In this document: positions 1 to 9,588 of the stretch, piece by piece
Layout: each line of letters begins with the position of its first letter
Numbering within the stretch: the first letter of the stretch is position 1
Source of the DNA: Brucella pecoris
GTDB lineage: Bacteria > Pseudomonadota > Alphaproteobacteria > Rhizobiales > Rhizobiaceae
Assembly: GCF_006376675.1 (NCBI RefSeq)
Contig: NZ_VEWK01000001.1
Location: 124,001-188,000 of the forward strand
Length of the DNA: 64,000 bases
Direction of reading: 5' to 3'
The notes under the pieces: model-generated
Told to the model about the DNA's origin: nothing
The model's database searches: none
What the model saw: the letters and a program-made list of their open reading frames with translations, nothing else
Program-made: the position numbers and the translations under genes

Positions 1-897
1 GTTGCGTCCGGTCTTTTTGTCCACGATGGACTGGTGGATATGCATTGCCGATCCGGGCTGGCCCTGAATGGGCTTGGCCATGAATGTGGCATACATGTCG
101 TGCTTGAGCGCCGCCTCGCGGATCGTGCGCTTGAACAGAAAAACCTGGTCAGCCAGTTCCACCGGATCGCCGTGGCGCAGGTTGATCTCAAGCTGACCGG
201 CACCTTCTTCGTGGATCAGCGTGTCGATCTCCAGCCCCTGGCCCTCGGAGAAATGATAGATATCGTCGATCAGTTCGTCGAACTCATTGACGCCCGCAAT
301 CGAATAGCCCTGTCCGCCGCCAATGGCACGGCCCGAGCGTCCGACGGGCGGGGTCAGAGGATAATCCGGGTCGGGGTTCTTGCGGACCAGATAGAACTCG
401 ATTTCCGGTGCCACAACCGGCTTCAGACCGCGTTTGTTATAGGCGGCAACGACGTTGCGCAGCACATTGCGCGGGGTGAATTCCACCCCACGTCCGTCCT
501 GATAGGCGAGATCGCAGATAACCTGTGCGGTCGGATCGGACTCCCATGGCACGACCGAAAGGGTCGATAGGTCCGGCACCAGCTTCAGGTCGCCGTCATC
601 TTCGGGGTAATGGAAGCCGTAACCGTCTTCCGGATAATCGCCGGAAATCGTCGTCATGAAGACGGCGGAAGGCAATGCCAGCGACGTATTGGAGGTGAAC
701 TTCTTCGACGGCATCATCTTGCCGCGGGCAACCCCCGCCTGATCGGGGGTGATGCATTCGATGTCTTCGATATCGCGCCAGGCAAGCCATTCGGTTGCCT
801 GCTTCCAGTTCTTCACACCGCGAAGAGATTTGACATAAGCAGGCGTACGGCGACGCGGGGCGCGCGTAACCTTCTTTTCCGTCGTATCAGCAGACAT
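1..897 (-). CDS. Glutamine synthetase family protein, probably gamma-glutamylpolyamine synthetase type (C-terminus cut by window start)
   Basis: ATP-dependent ligase of the glutamine synthetase fold that joins glutamate to an amine. The 299 visible residues cover the N-terminal beta-grasp domain and the first part of the catalytic domain. The metal-binding Glu motif PEIEFY lies at residues 164-169, GQLEIN at 234-239 and the ATP-site motif GSAMHIHQS at 282-290; the frame is open to base 1. The start ATG at 897 was chosen because an ATG five bases upstream (902) meets a stop after three codons. Overall resemblance is to PuuA-like enzymes rather than GlnA (from memory, no alignment run). The putrescine-type transporter at 6.3-10.4 kb makes a polyamine substrate plausible, but this is inference. 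The upstream gap holds two unusual perfect hairpins. Confidence 0.85.
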   Translation of the reverse strand, partial: MSADTTEKKVTRAPRRRTPAYVKSLRGVKNWKQATEWLAWRDIEDIECITPDQAGVARGKMMPSKKFTSNTSLALPSAVFMTTISGDYPEDGYGFHYPEDDGDLKLVPDLSTLSVVPWESDPTAQVICDLAYQDGRGVEFTPRNVLRNVVAAYNKRGLKPVVAPEIEFYLVRKNPDPDYPLTPPVGRSGRAIGGGQGYSIAGVNEFDELIDDIYHFSEGQGLEIDTLIHEEGAGQLEINLRHGDPVELADQVFLFKRTIREAALKHDMYATFMAKPIQGQPGSAMHIHQSIVDKKTGRN

Positions 898-970
898 CCA
901 TCACCAGAGAATGATTTCGATAGTGGCATGATAGCTGCGACAGTCGGCAATGACAAATGGGTCCGGCAAG

Positions 971-1007
971 CTTTTGTGTGCGCTATCGCAGAAAGCGCAC
1001 ACAAAAG
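971..1007. repeat. Perfect 14-bp inverted repeat (hairpin 1)
   Basis: CTTTTGTGTGCGCT at 971-984 and its exact reverse complement at 994-1007 are separated by 9 bases. It lies 74-110 bases upstream of the glutamine-synthetase-family start. No T-run follows on either strand, so it is not a classical terminator; an operator or leader structure is possible. Confidence 0.7.
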
Positions 1008-1023
1008 AAATTTGATGCGTCAC

Positions 1024-1060
1024 ACCAAAACTCGATGAGTTTGACTCATCGAGTTTTGGT
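1024..1060. repeat. Perfect 17-bp inverted repeat (hairpin 2)
   Basis: ACCAAAACTCGATGAGT at 1024-1040 is followed by a 3-base spacer and the exact reverse complement at 1044-1060. It lies 17 bases beyond the first hairpin. Such a long uninterrupted palindrome is unlikely by chance. It could be a dimeric regulator site or a cruciform/RNA hairpin. Confidence 0.7.
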
Positions 1061-1088
1061 TAAGCCTGTGCGGCGATTGAGCATTTTC

Positions 1089-1119
1089 AGGGCGTGATGC
1101 GTTAGCATCTCAGCGCCCT
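1089..1119 (-). terminator. Possible terminator-like hairpin after the DUF2780-like gene
   Basis: The interrupted palindrome AGGGCG...CGCCCT (1089-1094 / 1114-1119) has an inner GATGC/GCATC stem. It starts just past the stop codon of the minus-strand gene ending at 1124. No clear T-run follows, so it may act only as an mRNA 3' stabiliser. Confidence 0.35.
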
Positions 1120-1123
1120 GGTA

Positions 1124-1540
1124 TCAGAGGCCGAAATGGCCCTTGAGAGCGGGCACGTTCGTAACCAGTTGGTCAACCAGTTGCGGGTCATGATCGCGCA
1201 CATAATTGATCACCTGTCCGCCTGCTTCGGTGATCTGGTCGCTCGAGAGGCCGCTGGAACGAAGCGTAGCGGCAGCTTTCAAAAGTGCGCTCATCTTTTC
1301 GCCCGCCACATTGTCCATCAGGCCCGAAAGCGCACCCATGATGCCACCGGTGCTCGAGGCAAGCACGTCGTGGGCGTTTGCCAGTTGCTGCGCATCCGGC
1401 AGCAGTGCGAAAATCTTGTTGCCGATTTCAGGCGCGCTGTGTTGCAGCACGGAAAACACCGAACCGGCGAGCTTTTCGGCAAGCTGCGGATCGATGTTGA
1501 TCTTTGTGGCGATACTGTCGATGAGAGACTGAACAGACAT
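1124..1540 (-). CDS. Small helical protein, DUF2267/DUF2780-like, unknown function
   Basis: A 138-residue, mostly helical, probably soluble protein with no signal peptide or membrane segment. It has an Ala/Leu-rich central part, a Gly pair (STGGIMGAL) near residues 63-71, and a C-terminal segment resembling DUF2780-type proteins (DQITEAGGQVINYV near residues 100-113). The start ATG at 1540 has an AGGA-type ribosome site just upstream. It is transcribed alone and divergently from the bestrophin gene. Family assignment is from general resemblance only; no function can be inferred. Confidence 0.7.
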   Translation of the reverse strand: MSVQSLIDSIATKINIDPQLAEKLAGSVFSVLQHSAPEIGNKIFALLPDAQQLANAHDVLASSTGGIMGALSGLMDNVAGEKMSALLKAAATLRSSGLSSDQITEAGGQVINYVRDHDPQLVDQLVTNVPALKGHFGL

Positions 1541-1750
1541 GAAAATTCCTGTGTTCCTTGCCCCCGCAAGGGGATGTTTTCGTAGACGATCCCGGAAAGC
1601 ATAATCATCCTCCCAGGTTTTCGTGCCAATGCACGAAGCAAGGTTTTGCCAGCATTGAGTGAATTTTCGATCAAGATTGTTCGGGATGGCGTTTGAACGA
1701 AAGAAAGGTGTATAGGGCTGCTGCCATCCATTTTTCCGGACTGAGTTGAG

Positions 1751-2680
1751 ATGATCGTTCGCCCGCGCCCGCCTCTGTGGAAACTCTTCTTCATTCTGAA
1801 GGGCTCCATCATCCTGCGCATCCTGCCGCAGATCTTTGCGGTCTTTCTTCTGTCGCTATTGGTCGTGTGGGCGCATCGCGCCTTTCCCGGCTGGGTGCCC
1901 GCCGTCAACAACGGCACGGCCCTGGCGCTGCTCGGCATTGCGCTTTCGATCTTCCTCGGTTTTCGCAACAACGCCTGTTATGACCGCTGGTGGGAAGCGC
2001 GCAAAATCTGGGGAAAGCTCGTCTATACGACGCGCAGCCTGGCGCGGCAGACGCTGCTGCTGGAAAACACGCCGGAGCTTGAAGGCAGCCGGAAAAAGCT
2101 GCTCGATTATGCGATCGCATTTTCGCAGGCCATGGTCAGCCATCTTCGGCCAGAGGAAACCAGCGGCCCAAGCAAATACGACAAATGGCTGTCAGCAGAA
2201 GAGCGGAAGGCATTGGCGGAAAGCCGCAACAAGCCCGATTTTATCTTGCGCCAGCTCGGTGCCGTGCTTGCGGATATGCGGGTGAAGGATGGGCTGCATC
2301 CTATTGATTTTCAAACGCTTGATGGTTCAGTCTCTGCATTGGCAGAGGTTCAGGCGGCATGCGAGCGGTTGCGGTTCACGCCGGTTCCATTTGGCTATAC
2401 GCTGCTTCTGCACCGCACGGCCTATCTGTTCTGTTTCTTCATACCGTTCGGCTTTGCCGATATGCTCGGTTGGGGGACGCCATTTGCGACGACGCTGGTG
2501 GCTTATACCTTCTTTGGACTGGATGCGCTGGGCGATGAGCTGGAAGAACCATTCGGGACACTGCCGAACGATTTGCCCATCGGGGCCATCGCCGACACAA
2601 TCGAAATCAATCTGCGGGAAGCATTGGGTGAGGAAAACCTGCCCGCCCTTCCGCAGCCGGTCGATTATCTTCTGATGTAA
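1751..2680 (+). CDS. Bestrophin-family (YneE/UPF0187) membrane channel
   Basis: A 309-residue inner-membrane protein of the bestrophin family, whose bacterial members form pentameric ion channels. Hydrophobic segments lie near residues 18-40 and 45-62, followed by the family-typical run FLGFRNNACYDRWWEARKIW (about residues 63-82). A second hydrophobic pair lies near residues 215-255, and the acidic stretch DALGDELEEPFG follows near residues 257-268. Length is normal for bacterial members. The ribosome site is weak (GGACTGAG). The gene stands alone. The ion specificity cannot be read from sequence. Confidence 0.88.
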   Translation: MIVRPRPPLWKLFFILKGSIILRILPQIFAVFLLSLLVVWAHRAFPGWVPAVNNGTALALLGIALSIFLGFRNNACYDRWWEARKIWGKLVYTTRSLARQTLLLENTPELEGSRKKLLDYAIAFSQAMVSHLRPEETSGPSKYDKWLSAEERKALAESRNKPDFILRQLGAVLADMRVKDGLHPIDFQTLDGSVSALAEVQAACERLRFTPVPFGYTLLLHRTAYLFCFFIPFGFADMLGWGTPFATTLVAYTFFGLDALGDELEEPFGTLPNDLPIGAIADTIEINLREALGEENLPALPQPVDYLLM

Positions 2681-2716
2681 AAAAAAGCCCCGACTGGCAG
2701 GGCCAGCCGGGGGAGG
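2680..2716 (-). terminator. Rho-independent terminator for the aceA unit (minus strand)
   Basis: Read on the minus strand, a GC-rich stem (CCCCGGCTGGC / GCCAGTCGGGG, one mismatch) is followed by eight T residues. It lies about 150 bases beyond the small gene that follows aceA, so it probably ends that transcript. Confidence 0.7.
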
Positions 2717-2862
2717 TCAGTTGAGGAAATCCGACCATAAAGCGAGTGGCAGATCAACCCCGTTTCATCGAATTTTACGGGCAACTGCCAGTTCGGACAT
2801 TCTGTCGCTGCCAAAAGCAATGTGCATGAACATGGTAGCGACGACGGTGGTCAAGATCGTCG

Positions 2863-3099
2863 TCATTTGTCGTGGGTGACGATAACGGGGATCAACAGAT
2901 CGCCCCAGTTGCCGTCTCCACCATGATGCCGGGCGGAGCGGACCAGTTCCACGGAGACGCCTGCCTCGACCGCCTTCATGACGGTGTAGTTGAGGCGATG
3001 CAGATCGTTGGCGAGCATGCGGATAACGGTCTGCTGATCCGTGGTCATGCTTGACGATTGTTCTTCTGCTCTTTCCTTGACGCGTGCTGGCGAATTCAT
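2863..3099 (-). CDS. Small conserved-type hypothetical protein downstream of aceA
   Basis: A 78-residue soluble protein (starts MNSPARVKERAEEQ) with no recognised domain. It has a near-ideal ribosome site (AGGAGGAAC) before the ATG at 3099 and follows aceA by 31 bases on the same strand, so co-transcription is likely. A central helix (about residues 20-50) is followed by a short Gly/His-rich turn (HHGGDGNWGD). A role linked to the glyoxylate shunt is possible only by position. Confidence 0.65.
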   Translation of the reverse strand: MNSPARVKERAEEQSSSMTTDQQTVIRMLANDLHRLNYTVMKAVEAGVSVELVRSARHHGGDGNWGDLLIPVIVTHDK

Positions 3100-3130
3100 G
3101 GAACTGTTCCTCCTGTTTGTCGCCGGGCTG

Positions 3131-4420
<1,290 letters not shown>

Positions 4421-4459
4421 TTCGGTGTCTCCTCATACTTTGAACTGGTTCGGGAAGAG

Positions 4460-4669
4460 CAATTTGTCTGCGCTCTTTCTGTGACCAGATTTACAATTGC
4501 GATGAGTGAAGCGCCAGAAAAACCGGAAAATACGTCTGATAAATGAGGTAATGCTGTCGGTTTTTTGACTGAGGGGCTATGTAAATTTGTAAAGATTGTC
4601 AAAATCAAACTTTGACGCTATTTTGTCATGAGTTGTAAAATTCACCGTCATGGGTTTGGGAGGACGGAG
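4460..4669. promoter_or_regulatory. Divergent aceA / regulator control region with repeated TTGTAAA boxes
   Basis: Copies of TTGTAAA lie at 4587-4593 and 4633-4639 on the plus strand, and as TTTACAA at 4490-4496 (minus orientation). The motif resembles the A/T-rich half-sites reported for RamB-type regulators of acetate genes. The 4633 copy overlaps the likely leader of the regulator, which would fit autoregulation. Confidence 0.4.
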
Positions 4670-6082
4670 TTGAGCGAACGCAAGATATTTGCCGGTCCAC
4701 GCATCAGGCGCATCCGCAACGAGCGATCCCTGACGCAGACCGCCATGGCCGAGGCGCTTGGCATTTCACCGTCTTACCTGAACCTGATCGAGCGCAATCA
4801 ACGACCGCTGACGGTGCAGCTTCTGCTGAAGCTCGCCAGCGTTTACAAACTCGACCTCGACAGCCTTCAGGCCGAAAGCGGCTCCACGATCACGGGCCTG
4901 AAGGAAGTCTTCTCCGATCCGCTCCTGACCGGCGAATTGCCGGGCGATCAGGAGTTGGTCGAAATCGGCGAGGCTGCTCCCAATGCTGCCGTCGGGATCA
5001 TGAAGCTCTATCGTGCCTATCGCGAGCAGCAGCAGCGCCTGTCCGATCTGTCGCAATTGCTGTCGCACGAGGGAAGCGGGGCGGAGCTTTCGGCGACGCG
5101 TCTGCCGCTGGATGAGGTGCGCGATGTGATGGCGCGGCGGCCCAATCACTATCCTCGCATCGAGGAAGAGGCTGAAAGTTTTTTCGCCTTGTTGAAGCCG
5201 GATGGTGACGTGTCGGCAGCTCTGAAGGACTGGTTGCGTCGGGAACATGGCATCACGGTTCGCACGCTGCCGGTCGCCACCATGCCCAACTGGCGCAGGC
5301 GTTATGACCGGCATTCTCAGCGGCTTTTCATTTCTGAGCGCCTGTCGCCCTTCGATCAGTTGCAGGAAATCTCGATGGAAGCGGCGCTGATCCGCATGCA
5401 GGTGGTGATCGGCGCAGAGACGGAGGGCTTGAAACTGTCATCGGGTGAGGCGAAGCGCATCGCGCGGTTCGAACTGGCGCGCTATGCGGCGCAAGCTTTG
5501 ATGATGCCTTATCGCCAGTTTCGTGATGCCGCTGTCCGGGCCCGTTATGATGTCGACGTGCTCCGCACGCGCTTCGGCGTTTCATTCCAGCAGGCGGCGA
5601 ACCGCCTCACCACCTTGCAGCGGCAGGGGGCAAGTGCACTGCCCTTCTTCGTGATGGAAATCGACCATGCCGGCAATCGCCTGCGTGTTGCAGGTGCGGA
5701 AGGTTTTCCGGTCCGCTTCTGCGGGCAATGCCCGAAATTGCCGGTCTATGCCGCTTTTGCACAGGCGGGCCAGGTGCTGGTCGAACCGGTGGAACTACCG
5801 GACGGTTCTGCATTTTTGACCATCGCACGCACTCTGGAAGGACCGCAGGGCGCATTCAGTGAGCGCCCGCGCCGGACGGCGCTATTGCTTGGTTGCGTGC
5901 TGGAAGCGGGTGCCGACACGGTCTATGGCGTGTCACTTTCAAAGGCTGGCAATACCGAGATTGGCCCGGCTTGTCGTCTTTGCGAAAGACAGGGCTGTAT
6001 CACCCGTGCCGAGCCACCGCTGACACGCCCGCTCGGTCTGGACGAGATGGTGGCGGGGTTGTCTGCCTTCGACTTTCAATAG
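4670..6082 (+). CDS. RamB/ScfR-like XRE-family transcriptional regulator of acetate / short-chain fatty-acid metabolism
   Basis: An approximately 470-residue DNA-binding regulator. An XRE helix-turn-helix lies near residues 8-62 (SLTQTAMAEALGISPSYLNL), a degenerate ImmA/IrrE-like region near 170-290, and a Cys-containing DUF2083-like C-terminus (FCGQCPK and ACRLCERQGC). The HEXXH protease motif expected of active ImmA enzymes is not visible, so it is probably a sensor fold only. I chose TTG at 4670 because GGGAGGACGGAG sits directly before it; an in-frame ATG at 4628 has no ribosome site. The divergent position next to aceA is typical for this family and suggests that aceA is its target. Confidence 0.88.
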   Translation: MSERKIFAGPRIRRIRNERSLTQTAMAEALGISPSYLNLIERNQRPLTVQLLLKLASVYKLDLDSLQAESGSTITGLKEVFSDPLLTGELPGDQELVEIGEAAPNAAVGIMKLYRAYREQQQRLSDLSQLLSHEGSGAELSATRLPLDEVRDVMARRPNHYPRIEEEAESFFALLKPDGDVSAALKDWLRREHGITVRTLPVATMPNWRRRYDRHSQRLFISERLSPFDQLQEISMEAALIRMQVVIGAETEGLKLSSGEAKRIARFELARYAAQALMMPYRQFRDAAVRARYDVDVLRTRFGVSFQQAANRLTTLQRQGASALPFFVMEIDHAGNRLRVAGAEGFPVRFCGQCPKLPVYAAFAQAGQVLVEPVELPDGSAFLTIARTLEGPQGAFSERPRRTALLLGCVLEAGADTVYGVSLSKAGNTEIGPACRLCERQGCITRAEPPLTRPLGLDEMVAGLSAFDFQ

Positions 6083-6272
6083 TGAGCTGATATTTCGACC
6101 CAGCATAACCAAAATCGCAACGCCCCTCGGGAAACCTCCAAGATGCAATTTTTATGTTCGTCCTGTCACGAGCCTGTTGACGAATGCTGTGCAATCTAAA
6201 AAGGTGCAATAAAGAAACAGTATATCCACCTTGAACCTGCACCGGAATTTATTGTGCAGATTGGAGCAAATG

Positions 6273-7376
6273 ATGGGGATCAAATCCTTCCTTCTGGCAA
6301 CGACCGTCGTGACGGGTTTTGTAGCGGCTGCCACTTTTTCCGCGAGTGCGCAGGAGCGGGTGGTCAATATCTATAACTGGTCGGATTATATCGACGACTC
6401 CATTCTCAAGGATTTCACCAAGGAAACCGGGATCAAGGTCGTCTACGACGTTTACGACTCCAACGAAATTCTGGAAACCAAGCTTCTAGCCGGTGGCAGC
6501 GGCTACGATCTGGTCGTGCCATCGGGGGAGTTCCTTGGCCGTCAGATTCCAGCAGGCGTGTTCCTGAAACTCGACAAGGACAAGCTGCCGAACCTCAAGA
6601 ACATGTGGGATGAAATTTCGACCCGTGTTGCAACCTACGATCCGGGCAACGAATATTCCGTCAATTACATGTGGGGCACCACCGGCATCGGCTACAATAA
6701 GGCCAAGATCAAGGAAGCGCTCGGCACCGATACCATAGATTCCTGGGCTGTGCTTTTCGACCCGGAACAATCGGCCAAGCTGAAAGATTGCGGCATTTAT
6801 CTGCTCGATTCTGCCAGCGAAATGCTGCGTCCGGCCTTGAACTATCTCGGCCTTGATCCGAATTCGCCGTCACCGGACGATTTGCAGAAGGCTCAGGATC
6901 TTTATCTCAAGATCCGCCCGAATATCCGCAAGTTCCACTCGTCGGAATATATCAACGCGCTGGCCAATGGCGATATCTGCATGGCGATCGGCTATTCGGG
7001 TGACATTTTCCAGGCACGTGATCGCGCCGAGAAGGCGAAGCAGGGCGTCGAGATCGGCTATTCGATCCCGAAGGAAGGCGCGCTGATCTGGTTCGACCAG
7101 ATGGCGATCCCGGCAGACGCCAAGCACGTGCCGGAAGCGCTTGAATTCATGAACTATATGATGCGCCCGGAAGTGGCTGCCAAGGCTTCGAACTATGTGT
7201 TCTATGCCAATGGCAACAAGGCGTCGCAGGAGTTCATCGACAAGGAAATTCTTGACGATCCGGAAATCTACCCGACTGAAGACGTCATGAAGAAGCTGTT
7301 CGTGCCGACGCCTTACGACACCAAGACCCAGCGCGTGGTGACCCGCGCCTGGACCAAGATCGTCACCGGCCAGTAA
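6273..7376 (+). CDS. potF: Polyamine (putrescine) ABC transporter, periplasmic binding protein
   Basis: Periplasmic receptor of the spermidine/putrescine family (PotD/PotF/SpuD). After a signal peptide of about 26 residues ending in SASA, the mature protein begins with the family-typical VVNIYNWSDYIDDSIL. Other conserved stretches are YDLVVPSGEFL and the acidic binding-site strand ALIWFDQMAIP near residue 275. ATG 6273 is preferred over 6270 because GGAG at 6263-6266 is better spaced; a TTG at 6231 is also open but lacks support. It is the first gene of a four-gene operon. A strong hairpin follows its stop codon. Confidence 0.93.
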   Translation: MGIKSFLLATTVVTGFVAAATFSASAQERVVNIYNWSDYIDDSILKDFTKETGIKVVYDVYDSNEILETKLLAGGSGYDLVVPSGEFLGRQIPAGVFLKLDKDKLPNLKNMWDEISTRVATYDPGNEYSVNYMWGTTGIGYNKAKIKEALGTDTIDSWAVLFDPEQSAKLKDCGIYLLDSASEMLRPALNYLGLDPNSPSPDDLQKAQDLYLKIRPNIRKFHSSEYINALANGDICMAIGYSGDIFQARDRAEKAKQGVEIGYSIPKEGALIWFDQMAIPADAKHVPEALEFMNYMMRPEVAAKASNYVFYANGNKASQEFIDKEILDDPEIYPTEDVMKKLFVPTPYDTKTQRVVTRAWTKIVTGQ

Positions 7377-7421
7377 GAGCCAACATAATATGGGACCGAT
7401 ATGTCCCGCCCGACATCGTGA

Positions 7422-7455
7422 AGAGCGGCCCACTGTGCAGACGGAGGGCCGCTCT
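7422..7455 (+). other. Intercistronic hairpin between potF and potG
   Basis: AGAGCGGCCC at 7422-7431 pairs perfectly with GGGCCGCTCT at 7446-7455 across a 14-base loop. No T-run follows, so read-through into potG is expected. Such structures often protect the upstream mRNA end, which would favour binding-protein synthesis over ATPase and permeases. Confidence 0.55.
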
Positions 7456-7519
7456 GCGTCTTGTAACAAGTGGGTTTTGCCCGCGGGATCAGGTTCCGGT
7501 TAGTTTATAGGGGAACGGA

Positions 7520-8665
7520 ATGGAATCTTTTGGCAGCTTTCGCCGCAAATTTGCGCCCTGGAACGATCCGGCGGCCAAGCCCTTTATTTCTTTTGAGAAT
7601 GTGACGAAAATATTCGGCGATTTTACCGCCGTCGATGATCTGTCGCTGAATGTTTTCAATCGCGAATTCTTCGCGCTGCTTGGCGCTTCGGGCTGTGGCA
7701 AGACCACGCTGATGCGCATGCTGGCAGGCTTTGAGGAGCCTACATCCGGCCGCATCACGCTCGACGGTCAGGATATGCGCGGCATTCCGCCCTATAAGCG
7801 CCCCGTCAACATGATGTTCCAATCCTATGCGCTGTTTCCGCATATGACGGTCGAGAATAATATCGCTTTCGGCCTCAAGCAGGACGGCATGGCGAAATCG
7901 GAAATCGATGCGCGCGTCGCCGAAATGCTGAAGCTCGTGAAGCTGGAGCAATATGGCAAGCGCAAGCCGCATCAGCTTTCCGGCGGCCAGCGTCAGCGTG
8001 TGGCGCTTGCCCGGTCCGTTGCCAAGCGCCCGAAGGTGCTGCTGCTGGACGAACCTCTTGGCGCGCTCGACAAGAAGCTGCGCGAGGAAACCCAGTTCGA
8101 ATTGATGGATTTGCAGGTCAAGCTCGGTATGACCTTCATGGTCGTGACTCACGATCAGGAAGAAGCCATGACCATGTCCGACCGCATTGCGGTGATGGAC
8201 AAGGGCCGTATCAAGCAGGTGGCGACGCCGGCGGAAGTCTATGAGGCGCCGGGCTCCAAATTCGTGGCCGACTTTATCGGCAATGTGAATATCATCGAAG
8301 GCGAGGTGGTGAAGGCCGCGAATGGCGAGGCGGAAATCGCGACCGAAAAATTCGGTTTTCACATTCAGACCGAAACCCGAGAGGAACTCAATCCGGGCCA
8401 GAAGGTCTGGTATGCGGTGCGTCCTGAAAAGACGCGGATCACACGCGAAAAGCCGGACGATGCATCGGTCAATGCGGTAGAAGGCGAACTTTGGGATATT
8501 GCCTATTTCGGCGATATGACGGTGTTCCACGTGCGGCTCGACAATGGCCGCACGATCAAGGCCGCAAGCCTCAATGCCGTGCGCAGAACCGAAAATCCGC
8601 TGACCTATGACGAGCGCGTCTGGGTTTCTTTCGATACCGATGCCGGTCTGGTGCTGACCGCCTGA
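7520..8665 (+). CDS. potG: Polyamine ABC transporter, ATP-binding protein
   Basis: A 381-residue ATPase that powers polyamine import. Walker A GASGCGKT lies at residues 55-62, the signature LSGGQRQR near 154-161, Walker B VLLLDEP near 173-179, and the switch His in VTHDQEEAM near 205-213. A C-terminal TOBE domain follows (about 290-375), as in PotA/PotG. The ATG at 7520 has an upstream GGGGAACGGA ribosome site. It is the second gene of the pot operon, ending 10 bases before the first permease gene. Confidence 0.94.
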   Translation: MESFGSFRRKFAPWNDPAAKPFISFENVTKIFGDFTAVDDLSLNVFNREFFALLGASGCGKTTLMRMLAGFEEPTSGRITLDGQDMRGIPPYKRPVNMMFQSYALFPHMTVENNIAFGLKQDGMAKSEIDARVAEMLKLVKLEQYGKRKPHQLSGGQRQRVALARSVAKRPKVLLLDEPLGALDKKLREETQFELMDLQVKLGMTFMVVTHDQEEAMTMSDRIAVMDKGRIKQVATPAEVYEAPGSKFVADFIGNVNIIEGEVVKAANGEAEIATEKFGFHIQTETREELNPGQKVWYAVRPEKTRITREKPDDASVNAVEGELWDIAYFGDMTVFHVRLDNGRTIKAASLNAVRRTENPLTYDERVWVSFDTDAGLVLTA

Positions 8666-8675
8666 GGAGGCCACC

Positions 8676-9587
8676 ATGCAGAAGCTCGTCGCTTCCATTG
8701 CCAGCCGTCTCGTCATCGCAGTGCCTTATCTCTGGCTGCTGGTATTCTTTCTGGTCCCGTTCTTCATCGTCTTCAAGATTTCCCTGTCGGAAGTTGCGAT
8801 GGCGATCCCGGCCTATATGCCGACTTTCGATCTGGCGCAGGGGTTTGCTGCGACTTGGGAGAAAATCAAACAGCTCTCCTTCGACAACTATTTGTGGCTG
8901 CTTGACGATCCCCTTTATTACAAGGCCTATCTGTCGAGTGTCCGCATTGCGGCTATCTCCACCGTCCTGACGCTACTCGTGGCCTATCCGATGGCCTATG
9001 GCATAGCGCGTGCGCCAACGACGATCCGCCCGACATTGCTGATGCTGGTGATCCTGCCGTTCTGGACGTCGTTTCTGATCCGCGTCTATGCGTGGATCGG
9101 CATCCTGAAGCCGGAAGGCCTGCTGAACCAGTTTCTGATGTGGCTCAACATCATCGATACGCCGCTTACTATTCTCAATACCGATACAGCCATCTTCATC
9201 GGTATCGTCTATTCCTATCTGCCGTTCATGGTGCTGCCGATTTATTCGTCGCTGGAAAAGATGGATTATTCGCTCATTGAAGCGGCGCAGGATCTGGGTT
9301 GCACGCCGTTCGCCGCTTTCTGGAAGATCACATTCCCGTTGTCGCTGGCCGGGGTGCTGGCTGGTAGCTTCCTCGTGTTCATTCCGGCCGTGGGTGAGTT
9401 CGTCATTCCGGACCTCCTCGGCGGGTCGCAAACCCTGATGATCGGCAAGACGATCTGGAGCGAGTTCTTCTCCAATCGCGACTGGCCGGTCTCGTCGGCC
9501 GTGGCCGTGGTGCTCCTGATCCTGCTGATCGTGCCGATCGTGATCTTCCAGCAGGTGCAGGCGCGTCAGCAGGAAAAGGGGAAATAG
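8676..9587 (+). CDS. potH: Polyamine ABC transporter, permease
   Basis: A 303-residue inner-membrane permease with about six hydrophobic segments, the first near residues 12-34. The cytoplasmic EAA loop (SLIEAAQDLGCTPFAAFWKI, about 195-214) contacts the ATPase. An AGGAGG ribosome site lies directly before the start. Its stop is one base before the next gene, so the two permeases are translationally coupled. Confidence 0.93.
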   Translation: MQKLVASIASRLVIAVPYLWLLVFFLVPFFIVFKISLSEVAMAIPAYMPTFDLAQGFAATWEKIKQLSFDNYLWLLDDPLYYKAYLSSVRIAAISTVLTLLVAYPMAYGIARAPTTIRPTLLMLVILPFWTSFLIRVYAWIGILKPEGLLNQFLMWLNIIDTPLTILNTDTAIFIGIVYSYLPFMVLPIYSSLEKMDYSLIEAAQDLGCTPFAAFWKITFPLSLAGVLAGSFLVFIPAVGEFVIPDLLGGSQTLMIGKTIWSEFFSNRDWPVSSAVAVVLLILLIVPIVIFQQVQARQQEKGK

Positions 9588-9588
9588 G

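Noticed and set aside
4628..4669. ATG at 4628 as the start of the RamB-like regulator
   Set aside because: No ribosome site precedes it, and the TTG at 4670 has a strong one and begins the protein at the usual family N-terminus.
7505..8716. 403-codon frame antisense to the pot ATPase gene
   Set aside because: It is the reverse reading of potG, which has complete ABC ATPase motifs; the antisense protein has none.
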